Assembly: GCA_964385045.1 (NCBI GenBank)
Contig: CAYLNM010000060.1
Span: forward strand, 1-23,791
Length of the DNA stretch: 23,791 nucleotides
Source: CAYLNM01 sp964385045
GTDB taxonomy: Bacteria > Planctomycetota > Phycisphaerae > Phycisphaerales > SM1A02
Direction of reading: 5' to 3'
Position 1 is the stretch's first letter; each line of letters starts with the position of its first letter. Below the pieces are notes generated by a model. The model made no database searches, was not told the origin of the DNA, and saw only the letters and a list, made by a program, of their open reading frames with translations. The position numbers and the translations under genes were made by a program. Shown one piece after another: positions 1 to 8,530 of this stretch.

Positions 1-721
1 GAGGCGGGGGGGAGGGGGGCGGACGGGGACGCACACGCCACCGCGCGGGGCGCGGCGGACGACGATCGCGGACGGGCCATGGGACGGCCTCCGGACTCGC
101 CCCGAGACGCGCGGGGCGGTTCCCGACGGGAACGGACGAGGCCGGGCCGGAGCGGGCGCGGGGCCGGGGCGGGAACGGACCGCCGGCCGCGCGTCCGGAC
201 GTCGCCGGAGGTCCGCGGCCGGGTCGGGCCACGCGCACGATCGCCGTCCACGAGGGACGGCCGGCGCAGGGTCCGGGACCCGGGGCCGCGACCGGAGACG
301 CGCCGGTCTCGCCCCGCGATCCCGGTCGGTCTTCCGGCTTCGGGCATCATCCTCCGGCCGCCTTCCCATCGCCGGCAGGCGACAGTGGCGTAGGGCCGGG
401 GACTCGGGAGGGACGCGACGCCCGGAGGCCTCGGTCCCGCCCGCCCGTCACGGCGGCGCGTCCGCGGCGGATTCTCACCGCCTTCCCTGCCCGCGAAGGG
501 GCATCCGGGATCGCTGGGATGAACGCACGGACAGCCTATCAGGTCCCGGGGATCCGCGCGGATCCGCCGGCGCCGCGGACGGCGCTCGCCGTCGCCGCCA
601 CGTCGACGGTCGGCCCGCGTCACCTCGGTGCGCCGCGGCCCGGACGTCTCCCGGCCGCCGGAGGGAACCGCAGGCCTCCGGCGGCCGGATCGGGAGGCCG
701 GGAGCCCCGTTCCCGTCGTCG
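1..721. other. Gene-free left edge
   Basis: I find no convincing gene here. Open frames exist because the GC content is extreme, but their translations are Arg/Pro/Gly-rich with no recognisable domain, and no start has a ribosome binding site. The stretch ends at the promoter of the HEAT-like gene. It may be the far upstream region of that gene or the 3' flank of a gene outside the window. Confidence 0.5.
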
Positions 722-750
722 TTGACACCCCCCGGACCCCCCGGTACGTT
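722..750 (+). promoter_or_regulatory. Sigma-70-type promoter of the HEAT-like gene
   Basis: TTGACA at 722-727 is a perfect -35 match. A 17-bp spacer separates it from TACGTT at 745-750 as the -10. Transcription would start near 757, giving a leader of about 90 nt before the ATG at 847. This is the best promoter match in the window. Confidence 0.7.
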
Positions 751-846
751 CGCCGACTCGGCCGATGCCGCGGCGGTCCGCGCCGCTCGGCCCCCTCGGC
801 CGTCCCTCCCGATCCATCCCCCGTCCCCGTGCAGGAGCCCGTTGCG

Positions 847-3048
847 ATGCTGACCCCCCAGCGCCTCGGCCGCACCGCCGCCGCGCTGGCGCTCTGCGCC
901 GGCACGACCCTCTTCTCCGGTGCCGCCCTGGCCCAGCCCGCCGCCGGGGACGACCCCGCCGAGCTGCTGGAGGAGTTCGTCCACTACATCTCCGTCGCCA
1001 AGCCCGATCTCGCGATCGGCTACGGCCAGGAGCTGGTGGACCTGCTCGAGGGCGGACGCCTCGACGCCGCCGACCTCGCCCGCCTCGTGGACGAGGGCGA
1101 CGTGGACCTCGCCCGTCTCGATCGCGCGTTCGAGCGCGGCCTGCGGGTCGCCAGCCTCGAGGGCGTCGTCGAGGAGGTCGCCTCCCGCATCGAGCAGGGC
1201 CGGCTCGACCTCGCCCGCGAGCGGGACCGCATCGTCGAGGCGATCGAGATGCTCGACGGCACCCTCCGCCAGCAGCGGATCGCCCAGCGGCGGCTCGAGG
1301 CGGCGGGGGAGTACGCGGTGCCGTACCTGCTCGACGTCCTCACCAGCGACGCCACCGAGCTCAAGAAGCAGGCGGTCCGCGAGGTCGTCATCTCGATCGG
1401 CGTGCAGGCGATCACTCCGCTGACCGTCGCCCTGCCGCACGTGGACCCGGTCCAGCAGCGCTCGATCATCGAGATGCTCGACCAGCTCGCCGGTCGCGGC
1501 GGCCGCGGCAACGCCTACCGCCACGCGGCCCCGGCCCTTGCCCGCGTCGCCGGCGACGAGACCACCACCGACGCCGTCCGCGAGCTCGCGGCCCGCACCT
1601 TCGAGCGGATCTACGGTGCGATGGCCCCGCTCGACGAGCTGCACGTGGACCTCGCCGACATGTACATGAGCGATCTCGGCTCGCTCGTGGCCTTCCCCTT
1701 CGACCCGACCCAGAACGTGTGGAAGTGGGAGAGCTTCGGCCTCGTCGCCGATCCCGTCCCGACCGTGATCTTCAACGAGGTCATGGCGATGAAGCAGTCG
1801 GCCGACGCCCTCGAGGTGGACGCCGGCAACGTCGAGGCGATCAGCCTCTACGTCGCCGCCGACCTGCGGCGGGAGAACGAGCTGCCCGCGGGCGGCGTCG
1901 ACCCGATCTTCGGCGACAAGCCCTACACCCCCGAGTTCTACGCGACGGTCTTCGGCACCGACGTGGCCCAGCGGGTCCTCGGCTACGCCCTCGACACCAA
2001 CGACACGCCGCTCGTCGGCGACGCGATCGATGCCCTCGCCGGCACGACCGGCGGCTCGAACCTCTTCCCCGAGGGCGGCCGCCGTCCGCTGGTCGAGGCC
2101 CTGAGCTACCCCGATCGCCGCACCCGGCTCGACGCGGCCCTGACCCTCGCCCGCGCCACGCCCCGCGACTACTTCGCCGGCAGCGGCGACGTCGTCCCGC
2201 TGCTCGCCTCGGCCGTCCGCACCGCGGGCGAGCTGTTCGCGGTGGTGATCGCCGACGACGCCGAGGACGGCCGCGTGGAGGCCTCGCGACTCGAGGACCT
2301 CGGCTTCACCGTCGTCGCGCAGGGCCCGACCGCCTCGGACGTGCTGCCGGCGGCCACCGACGTCGCGTCCCTCGACCTCGTGGTCGTGAACATGGACTCG
2401 GGCGAGGCCGCGGTGCAGGCCAACGCCGACGTCCGCGCCTCCCGGATCGGCCGCGTGGCGCCGGTCATGCTCGTGGTGCCCGGGGTCGACGTGCCGCAGC
2501 TGGCCCTCGAGTACCGGGCCGACGCCCGCACCGCGGTGACCCGTCCGCTCGACGAGGCGGCCTTCGCGGCCGAGGTCGAGGAGCTGCTTCGCCGCGGCGC
2601 CGGCGGACGTCTCTCCGGCGGCGAGGCCGAGCGGTACGCGATCGAGGCCCTCGCGGCCCTCCGCGACGTGGCGATCGCCGACACGCCCGCCTTCGACGTG
2701 GTGGACGCCGAGCCGTCGCTGCTCGACGCCCTGGCCGCGCGGAGCGGCGGCACCCGGATGCTCGTGGCCGACGTCCTCGCCCTGATGCGGTCGTCCACCG
2801 CCCAGCAGGCCCTCTTCGAGGCCGCCCTCGACGCGGGCGACCCCGGCGAGCAGATCGACCTGCTCACCCGCGTGGCCGACAGCGTCAAGCGCTTCGGCAA
2901 CCTGGCCGAGCCGCGGCACGTGGACGCCCTCGTGCGGCTGGTGGCCGGCAGCGAGGACGACGTCGCCGAGGCGGCGGCCCTGGTGCACGGGGCGCTGAAC
3001 CGCGACCCGGCGGCGGCGGTCGGCTTCGTCGACGGCGGCGACGGCTGA
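847..3048 (+). CDS. Secreted HEAT-like repeat protein with degenerate receiver domain
   Basis: The 733-residue product starts at the ATG preceded by AGGAG (833-837, 9-nt spacing). A Sec signal peptide spans residues 1-29, with a likely cut after Ala-Leu-Ala. Residues 30 to about 210 are charged helices and then HEAT-like helical pairs ('AGEYAVPYLLDVLTS', 'QAITPLTVALPHVD'). A mixed middle region follows. Residues about 465-580 look like a CheY-type receiver: the acidic pair Asp470-Asp471 is kept, but the phospho-acceptor position is Asn515 and the conserved Lys is Arg566, so phosphorylation is not expected. The tail, about 580-733, is helical again. HEAT repeats usually mediate protein-protein contacts; the role here is unknown. 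It is monocistronic, with its own promoter at 722-750 and a tRNA gene downstream. The gene call is solid; the receiver assignment is pattern-based. Confidence 0.85.
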   Translation: MLTPQRLGRTAAALALCAGTTLFSGAALAQPAAGDDPAELLEEFVHYISVAKPDLAIGYGQELVDLLEGGRLDAADLARLVDEGDVDLARLDRAFERGLRVASLEGVVEEVASRIEQGRLDLARERDRIVEAIEMLDGTLRQQRIAQRRLEAAGEYAVPYLLDVLTSDATELKKQAVREVVISIGVQAITPLTVALPHVDPVQQRSIIEMLDQLAGRGGRGNAYRHAAPALARVAGDETTTDAVRELAARTFERIYGAMAPLDELHVDLADMYMSDLGSLVAFPFDPTQNVWKWESFGLVADPVPTVIFNEVMAMKQSADALEVDAGNVEAISLYVAADLRRENELPAGGVDPIFGDKPYTPEFYATVFGTDVAQRVLGYALDTNDTPLVGDAIDALAGTTGGSNLFPEGGRRPLVEALSYPDRRTRLDAALTLARATPRDYFAGSGDVVPLLASAVRTAGELFAVVIADDAEDGRVEASRLEDLGFTVVAQGPTASDVLPAATDVASLDLVVVNMDSGEAAVQANADVRASRIGRVAPVMLVVPGVDVPQLALEYRADARTAVTRPLDEAAFAAEVEELLRRGAGGRLSGGEAERYAIEALAALRDVAIADTPAFDVVDAEPSLLDALAARSGGTRMLVADVLALMRSSTAQQALFEAALDAGDPGEQIDLLTRVADSVKRFGNLAEPRHVDALVRLVAGSEDDVAEAAALVHGALNRDPAAAVGFVDGGDG

Positions 3049-3176
3049 GCGAGGCCAGCCCCGGCGGGGGCCGCTCGACGCGAGCTCGTGCGACGCGCCA
3101 CGGGGCCGGTTCCGCCGTGGGCGGGGTCGGCCCCGCGGTCGTTCCCGGGCGGGCCGGTCGCCGGGGAGGCTCCGGG

Positions 3177-3204
3177 TGGACGGTCGCGGGGGAGCGGATA
3201 TCCT
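3177..3204 (+). promoter_or_regulatory. Promoter of tRNA-Thr
   Basis: TGGACG (3177-3182), a 16-bp spacer and TATCCT (3199-3204) resemble -35 and -10 elements. The mature tRNA begins 34 nt after the -10, which suits a short processed 5' leader. Confidence 0.55.
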
Positions 3205-3237
3205 GTGGGACTCGCGGCACCGCCGCGGGACCCGATC

Positions 3238-3310
3238 GCCACCCTAGCTCAGTTGGCAGAGCGAAGCTTTCGTAAAGCTTAGGTCACGGGTTCGAGTCCC
3301 GTGGGTGGCT
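3238..3310 (+). tRNA. tRNA-Thr (anticodon CGT)
   Basis: The 73-nt sequence folds as a complete cloverleaf. The acceptor stem GCCACCC pairs with GGGTGGC, with T at the discriminator position. The D arm is GCTC/GAGC with the GG pair in its loop. The anticodon stem AAGCT/AGCTT closes loop TTCGTAA, placing CGT at 3271-3273, which reads the Thr codon ACG. The variable loop is 5 nt, and the T arm ACGGG-TTCGAGT-CCCGT is perfect. The 3' CCA is not encoded and would be added after transcription. Confidence 0.97.
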
Positions 3311-3319
3311 TGCCCTCCA

Positions 3320-3350
3320 GAGAGCCGGACCGCATCGCGGTGCGGCTCTC
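3320..3350 (+). terminator. Hairpin after tRNA-Thr
   Basis: GAGAGCCG pairs with CGGCTCTC (8 bp). Past one G-G mismatch, ACCGC pairs with GCGGT around a 3-nt loop. It begins 10 nt after the tRNA. Only a weak T-bearing tail (CGTCGTT) follows, so it may act as a terminator or as a 3' processing and stability element. Confidence 0.6.
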
Positions 3351-3711
3351 CGTCGTTCCCGGGGTCCCGGACCGGCCGGCCGCGCGGTCCTTCCTCCGCC
3401 GAGTGGCGTCGCCGCTCGACGGTCCGCCGGGCGGCGGCGACGCTCGAGTCGCGCGGGTGGCTTCACCGCGAGGAGCCGCACGGCCTTCGCGGCGCGGCGG
3501 TCCGTCGCTCCGCCTCCTCGATCGGTTCGGCGACGTCACCCGCGTGGCCGGCTCCCGTGGGTGCCCCATCGGGCCGTCCACCACGCGCGCGTCCGAGAAT
3601 CGGCGCTGCGACTGGATCTCATCGAGCAGAACCGCCCCACGCTGCGCTTGCCCTCGGTCGATTCGTTCGGGACGGTCGAACGTGATCGCCCTCGAACGGA
3701 AGGAGAGACCG
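3351..3711. other. Intergenic stretch before the small Cys/His gene
   Basis: There is no convincing gene. Just upstream of the next start, CGTTCG (3664-3669) is an inverted copy of CGAACG at 3677-3682, and CGAACG recurs at 3693-3698, 16 bp further on. This could be an operator, or chance in GC-rich DNA. I cannot assign a clear -35/-10 pair. Confidence 0.4.
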
Positions 3712-3921
3712 ATGATCTCGATCCAGGACGGACAGTGCGGGACCTGCGACCACTTCGGCGCCGAGCACTCCGACGCGCCCCAGCTCGTGCAGATCCGGAT
3801 CTCGGGACAGGCCGAGCCCGACCACGTCGAGCCGTGCGGCCATCCCGAGAACGCTCCGCTCGGCCTGAAGGTGTCGCCCGTGAGCACCTGCAGCGGCTAC
3901 ACGCCCAAGAAGGTCGCCTGA
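3712..3921 (+). CDS. Small conserved Cys/His protein
   Basis: The 69-residue product has one of the strongest ribosome binding sites in the window (AAGGAG, 3700-3705, 6-nt spacing), which fixes the start. Cys9-x2-Cys12 is followed by His14 and His19; then come Cys42, His44 and a late Cys60. The Cys/His layout suggests one bound metal ion, probably zinc, or a redox-active pair, but neither is shown. There is no signal peptide or membrane segment, so it should be cytoplasmic. I recall similar short 'CG.CDHFG...CGHP' proteins from planctomycete genomes, where they have no known function; that is memory, not a search. It has its own intergenic region and no operon partner. Confidence 0.85.
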   Translation: MISIQDGQCGTCDHFGAEHSDAPQLVQIRISGQAEPDHVEPCGHPENAPLGLKVSPVSTCSGYTPKKVA

Positions 3922-4085
3922 CGAGCCCCGGGCCGTCGGCCGCCCGGCCTCGCGTCGGCGGGCCGACGACCCCACCGAGCCACGCCCCGAGCACGCCCGC
4001 GGATCCTTCGGATCGGCGGGCGTGCTCGCGCGCCCGGGGCCGCGGCCGGCCGCATCCGGTCGCATCCGGTCCGTCCCCTCGGGGC

Positions 4086-4114
4086 TCGGCAGGCGACCCG
4101 TCAGTGGGTACCGT
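4086..4114 (+). promoter_or_regulatory. Promoter of the thioredoxin/transporter unit
   Basis: TCGGCA (4086-4091), a 17-bp spacer and TACCGT (4109-4114) form a plausible -35/-10 pair. Transcription would begin near 4121, about 70 nt before the ATG at 4191. Confidence 0.5.
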
Positions 4115-4190
4115 GGACGGGTCGGCGGCGGTCGTCCGTGGCCTTCGCGTGCCGCGCACGGCGCGGCCGTCGCCCCTCCGGAGCCCGCCC

Positions 4191-4955
4191 ATGACCGGTT
4201 CGTCCTGCTCTCGCCCGCACGACGCTCGCCGCCCCCGTCTGCTGCCCGTCGTCCTCGCGATCCTCGCCGCCGGCACGCTCGCCCTCGTGGCCGGGCCCGT
4301 GGCCGCCACCGAGGACGACCCCGCCCCCGCCCCGGCGCCCGCGCCGGAGGACGCCCCCAAGCCGTTCCCCGACTCGTGGTTCTTCTACGGCGAGAAGCGG
4401 CCGGCCACGCTTCGCGCCATGGAGGGCACCGCCGCGCCCGAGCTGTCGGTCGACGCGTGGATCGGCGACGAGGTCGAGCTGGACTGGGACGAGCTTCGCG
4501 GACGCGTCGTCATCGTCGACTTCTGGGCGACCTGGTGCGGGCCGTGCCGCCGGGCGATCCCGAAGAACGTCGAGATGGTCGAGCAGTACCGCGACGAGGG
4601 CCTCGTGTTCCTCGGCCTCCACGCCGCCGACAACGGCTGGGCCGCGGCCGAGGACATGGTGCGCGACACGAAGATCAACTACCCCGTCGCCCGTGACGCC
4701 GAGCGCCGGTCGCAGCGGGCGTGGAACGTCCGCTTCTGGCCGACGTACTTCGCGATCGACAAGCACGGCCGCGTCCGGGCCGCGGGCCTGCTGCCGAGCC
4801 GGGTCGACGACGTGGTGAAGGTCCTGCTCGCCGAGGAGGGTCCGGCCCCCGGCCCCGCGCCCGCCGCCGCGGACGACGACGGCGACGACGCCGACGCCGG
4901 CCCCGGGACGGACGGCGGCGGCATCGACGGCCCGCCCCCGGCCGCCCGCGACTGA
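4191..4955 (+). CDS. TlpA-like secreted thioredoxin-fold protein
   Basis: The 254-residue product starts at an ATG with GGAG at 4180-4183. A signal peptide or N-terminal anchor covers residues 1-39 (Arg-rich start, hydrophobic 17-38, likely cut at Val-Ala-Ala). A Pro/Ala-rich linker follows, then a TlpA/ResA-like thioredoxin domain from about 75 to 225. The redox motif Trp-Cys116-Gly-Pro-Cys119 sits in 'FWATWCGPCRRAIP'. The expected cis-Pro region appears as 'RFWPTYFAID'. The tail is Pro/Ala/Asp/Gly low-complexity sequence. Such proteins reduce disulfides outside the cytoplasm, for example in cytochrome c maturation, but no haem-biogenesis gene is nearby, so the client is unknown. The transporter gene starts 40 bp downstream, probably on the same transcript. 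Confidence 0.9.
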   Translation: MTGSSCSRPHDARRPRLLPVVLAILAAGTLALVAGPVAATEDDPAPAPAPAPEDAPKPFPDSWFFYGEKRPATLRAMEGTAAPELSVDAWIGDEVELDWDELRGRVVIVDFWATWCGPCRRAIPKNVEMVEQYRDEGLVFLGLHAADNGWAAAEDMVRDTKINYPVARDAERRSQRAWNVRFWPTYFAIDKHGRVRAAGLLPSRVDDVVKVLLAEEGPAPGPAPAAADDDGDDADAGPGTDGGGIDGPPPAARD

Positions 4956-4995
4956 CGCGGACCCGGCCCCGCCGCCGCGCGCGGGCCGCACGCCC

Positions 4996-6288
4996 ATGGA
5001 GCGATGGACCGCCCTGCTCGGCCTCGCCGTCCTGTTCGGACTGGCCTGGCTGCTCTCGACCGACCGCCGCCGCGTCCCGTGGCGGCTCGTCGCGATCGCG
5101 ATCCTCGTGCAGGTCGGCCTCGCGTGGCTGCTGCTCACCGTGCCCCCGGCGGTGCGGGCGGTGGAGGCGGTCGCGCGGCTCGTGACCGCGGTGATCGGGT
5201 CGGCGGGGGCGGGGGCGGAGTTCGTCTTCGGCGGCCTCGCGGACGCGGACGGGCCGTGGGGCTTCGTCTTCGCGATCCAGGCCGGCTCGGTGATCATCCT
5301 CTTCGGCGCCCTGATGGCGATCGCGTACCACCTCGGGCTCATGCAGCGGCTCGTCGCGGGCCTGGCGTGGTGCCTCCGCCGGTCGCTCGGCATCACGGGG
5401 ACCGACGCCCTCGCGGTGGCGGCCAACGTCTTCGTCGGACAGACCGAGGCCCCGCTCGTGGTGCGGCCCTACCTCGAGCGGATGACGCGGTCGCAGCTCA
5501 TGCTGCTCATGACCGGCGGCTTCGCCACGATCGCGGGCAGCGTGCTCGGCGTCTACGTCGTGATGCTCGGCGGCGACGACGAGGCGCGCCGGCTGCTGTT
5601 CACCAAGCACCTGCTCATCGCGAGCGTGATGTCGGCGCCGGCCGCGGTGGCGATGGCCCGCGTCATGGTGCCCGAGACCGAGACGCCGGCGGACGAGACC
5701 GGGCTGCGGATCGAGGGGGCCACCACGGCCCGCAACCTGATCGACGCCGCCGCGACCGGCACCACCGACGGCCTGCGGATGGCGGTCAACGTGGCCGCGA
5801 TGCTCGTGGCCTTCCTCGCGCTGCTGGCCCTCGCGAACATGCCGCTCGCGGCGCTCTCGGAGTGGGAGCCGGTCGCCGCGTGGCGGTCCGAGCGCGGCCT
5901 CGGGCCCTTCACGGTCGAGGGCGGGCTCGGCCTGCTCTTCACCCCGCTGGCCGCGCTGCTCGGGATCCCGTGGTCCGACGCCCCGGCGCTCGGCTCGCTG
6001 CTCGGCCAGAAGCTCTTCGTCACCGAGCTCGTGGCGTTCAAGAACCTCGGCGACCTCGTGTCGGGGGAGGACCCGGCGATCGATCCGCGCACCGCGCAGG
6101 TCGCGGCCTACGCGCTGTGCGGCTTCGCCAACGTGCCGTCGATCGGCATCCAGATCGGCGGGATCGCGGCCCTCGTGCCCTCGCGTCGCGGCGAGCTCGC
6201 GGCGCTCGGCCTGCGGGCGATGCTCGCGGGGGCGTTCGCGTCCTTCTGCACCGCGTGCGTGGCCGGGCTGTTCATTCCGGCGGGGTGA
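4996..6288 (+). CDS. Concentrative nucleoside transporter (CNT/NupC family)
   Basis: This 430-residue polytopic inner-membrane protein has the length and signatures of CNT symporters, which import nucleosides with Na+ or H+. The 'GQTEAPL' motif places Gln149, Thr150 and Glu151 at the nucleobase-binding site. Glu344 and the C-terminal 'CGFANVPSIGIQIGG' (Phe377, Asn379, Ser382) match the ribose-binding positions known from the Vibrio cholerae CNT structure. The segment 'GGFATIAGSVLGVYV' is also typical of the family. The coupling ion and substrate range cannot be read from sequence. The ATG at 4996 lies 40 bp after the thioredoxin stop with no clear ribosome binding site, so it is probably expressed with that gene. 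Confidence 0.92.
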   Translation: MERWTALLGLAVLFGLAWLLSTDRRRVPWRLVAIAILVQVGLAWLLLTVPPAVRAVEAVARLVTAVIGSAGAGAEFVFGGLADADGPWGFVFAIQAGSVIILFGALMAIAYHLGLMQRLVAGLAWCLRRSLGITGTDALAVAANVFVGQTEAPLVVRPYLERMTRSQLMLLMTGGFATIAGSVLGVYVVMLGGDDEARRLLFTKHLLIASVMSAPAAVAMARVMVPETETPADETGLRIEGATTARNLIDAAATGTTDGLRMAVNVAAMLVAFLALLALANMPLAALSEWEPVAAWRSERGLGPFTVEGGLGLLFTPLAALLGIPWSDAPALGSLLGQKLFVTELVAFKNLGDLVSGEDPAIDPRTAQVAAYALCGFANVPSIGIQIGGIAALVPSRRGELAALGLRAMLAGAFASFCTACVAGLFIPAG

Positions 6289-6463
6289 CGTCGCGGGAGG
6301 AGGGGCCGCCGCCGGGCACGACGGACGCGGTCCGGGAACGGATCGGAGTCCGGTCGTGCCGGTCGGCGAAGCGCTCGCCCCCGGGATCCCTCGGGAGCAC
6401 CCGCAGTCATCGTGTGGCGGTCGGTCGATGGTGTCCCGGTCCGCAGGAGCGGACGGGGGCCCC

Positions 6464-8530
6464 ATGCGTCGACTCCTCGCGCGAACCCGGTCGCTGCCGG
6501 GACGGTCGAACGGCGGCGAAGCCGCCAGCCATCCCGACGTGGTGACCGCCGTGCTCGACGGCGACGGCCGGTTGCACCGGGCGGATCCCGGGCTCGGCGC
6601 CCGGCTCGGCCGGACCGCCGAGACGCTCGTCGGCGTCGAGGCGGCCTCACTGCTCGCCGAGCTGCCGCCCCGTCCGTGGCGGGCCCGCATCGCCGCCCGC
6701 CTGCGGGCGGGACGACCGTGGCGGGGGGATCTGGTGCTCGCGGGGGGCGATCCGGGCGATCCGGGCGGCGCGGGCGTCTCGGACGGGCGGGACCCCCCGC
6801 CGTGCGTCCTCGACGCCGTCCTCGTGCCCGAGCGCGGATCCCGGGGCGAGCTGCGCCGGATCACGGTCGAGGCGGTGGACGTCACGGACGCCCGGGCGTC
6901 GGCCGACCGGCTCGCCCGGAGCGAGGATCGCTTCCGGCTCGCGATCGAGGGATGCGTGGAGGGGCTCTACGACGACGACCCGGCCACCGGCCGCTGCTGG
7001 TGCAGCCCGCGATTCGAGGCCATGCTCGGCCGGGCCGCCCGTCCCGCCGACCGGCCGATCGAGGCGTGGCCCGAGCTCGTCCATCCCGACGACGCCTACC
7101 TCGCGGTGGGGGCGATGCACGCCCACCTCGTCGACGAGCGGCCGCAGGACGCGACCTACCGCATGCGGACCGAGGACGGCGGCTGGCGCTGGTTCCGCGT
7201 GCGCTCGCAGTCCCGCCGCGACGACGCCGGGCGCGCGACCCGGGTGGTCGGCTCGATCAGCGACGTGGACGAGCTGCACCGCGCCCGCGCCGCGGTGGAG
7301 GAGGCCGACCGCGCCACGTCCGCGTTCCTCGCCGCGATGAGCCACGAGATCCGCACGCCGATGACCGCGATCCTCGGCTTCGCCGACCTGCTCGACGATC
7401 CGACCGTCCCCGGGGACGAGCGGGCGCGATGCGTCGACGTGATTCGCCGCAACGGTCGGCACCTGCTGTCGGTCGTCGACGACATCCTCGATCTCTCGCG
7501 GATCGAGGCGGGACGGCTCGAGCTCGAGCGGGTGCCCGTCGACGTCGCGGAGCTGGCGGCCGACGTGGTCGAGCTGCTGCGCCCGCGGGCGGAGGAGCGG
7601 GGCCTCGCGCTCGCGGTCGAGCACGAGGGGCCGTCGCCCGGCCTCGTCGCGAGCGACCCGGTGCGGCTCCGCCAGATCCTCGTGAACCTCGTCGGCAACG
7701 CGATCCGCTTCACCGACGAGGGCGGCGTCACGATCCGCGTGTCGTGGCCGCGCGAGCCCGAGGGCCGGCGGCTGCGACTCGACGTCGTCGACACCGGCAT
7801 CGGGATGACGGCCGAGCAGCTCGCGCGGGTCTTCGAGTCGTTCGTGCAGGCCGACGCGAGCACCACCCGCACCCGCGGGGGCACCGGCCTCGGGCTCACG
7901 ATCGCGCGGCGGCTCGCGGTGCTGCTCGGGGGCGACCTCGAGGCCCGGTCGACGCCGGGGGTCGGCTCGACCTTCACCGCGACCGTGGCCGCGGATCCGA
8001 CGCCGGCGTCGGCCGGGCGTCCCGGCGGCCCCGCCGAGCCCGGTGATGCGAGCGGCGATCGGACCGCCCGGACCCCGCTCGCCAGCTGCCGCGTTCTGGT
8101 GGCCGACGACGAGGCCGACGCCCGCTCGCTCACCACGGCGGTGCTGGAGCAGGCCGGGGCCATCGTGCGGGGGGTGGCGGACGGGCAGGCCGCGCTGGAC
8201 GCGCTCGAGGAGTCGGTGGACCGGGGCGAGCCGATCGACCTGGTGGTGATGGACATGCGGATGCCCGGCGTCGACGGCTGGGCCGCGGTGCGGGCGTTGC
8301 GAAGCCGCGGGCTGCGGCCCGCGGTCCTGGCCTGCACCGCCGACGCGATGAGCGGTGCCCGGGAGTCGTGCCTCGCGGCCGGGTGCGACGCGTACCTCGC
8401 CAAGCCGGTCGACCGGCGGGCGCTGCTCGCCGCCTGCCTCGAGGCGCTCGGCACCCGGCCGGGCGCCCCGGCGACCGCCGGGCGGGCACCGGCGGGTGTC
8501 GCCGGGGGAGCAGCGGCCGCGGGGCAGTGA
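6464..8530 (+). CDS. Hybrid sensor histidine kinase with PAS domains and receiver
   Basis: The 688-residue product is a soluble hybrid kinase; I see no membrane segment. A divergent PAS-like region lies at about 20-140 and a clearer PAS/PAC domain at about 155-275 ('HPDD' and 'WRWFRVRSQSRRD' hallmarks). HisKA follows with the phospho-acceptor His294 in 'MSHEIRTPM'. The ATPase domain (about 395-510) has the N box 'NLVGNA', 'DTGIGM' (Asp443) and 'GTGLGL' (473-478). A C-terminal receiver (about 543-665) has Asp597 in 'VMDMRMPG', the Thr of 'ACTAD' and the Lys of 'AKPVD', so all phosphorelay residues are present. The signal and partner are unknown, and no separate response regulator or Hpt protein is visible. 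The start is uncertain: in-frame ATG 6428 and GTG 6356 are alternatives, and none has a strong ribosome binding site. The C-terminal codons are GC-rich and run into the repeat array. Confidence 0.9.
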   Translation: MRRLLARTRSLPGRSNGGEAASHPDVVTAVLDGDGRLHRADPGLGARLGRTAETLVGVEAASLLAELPPRPWRARIAARLRAGRPWRGDLVLAGGDPGDPGGAGVSDGRDPPPCVLDAVLVPERGSRGELRRITVEAVDVTDARASADRLARSEDRFRLAIEGCVEGLYDDDPATGRCWCSPRFEAMLGRAARPADRPIEAWPELVHPDDAYLAVGAMHAHLVDERPQDATYRMRTEDGGWRWFRVRSQSRRDDAGRATRVVGSISDVDELHRARAAVEEADRATSAFLAAMSHEIRTPMTAILGFADLLDDPTVPGDERARCVDVIRRNGRHLLSVVDDILDLSRIEAGRLELERVPVDVAELAADVVELLRPRAEERGLALAVEHEGPSPGLVASDPVRLRQILVNLVGNAIRFTDEGGVTIRVSWPREPEGRRLRLDVVDTGIGMTAEQLARVFESFVQADASTTRTRGGTGLGLTIARRLAVLLGGDLEARSTPGVGSTFTATVAADPTPASAGRPGGPAEPGDASGDRTARTPLASCRVLVADDEADARSLTTAVLEQAGAIVRGVADGQAALDALEESVDRGEPIDLVVMDMRMPGVDGWAAVRALRSRGLRPAVLACTADAMSGARESCLAAGCDAYLAKPVDRRALLAACLEALGTRPGAPATAGRAPAGVAGGAAAAGQ

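Noticed and set aside
79..393. Possible 104-aa gene at the left edge
   Set aside because: The product is Arg/Pro/Gly low-complexity with no ribosome binding site and no family resemblance.
475..2988. Long minus-strand open frame opposite the HEAT-like gene
   Set aside because: It is a shadow frame produced by GC-rich codons. The translation is His/Gly/Arg/Val-rich with no domain, while the plus-strand gene has a promoter, ribosome binding site and signal peptide.
3238..3310. tRNA as an attachment site for an integrated element
   Set aside because: I saw no repeat of the tRNA 3' end, integrase or mobile gene in the window.
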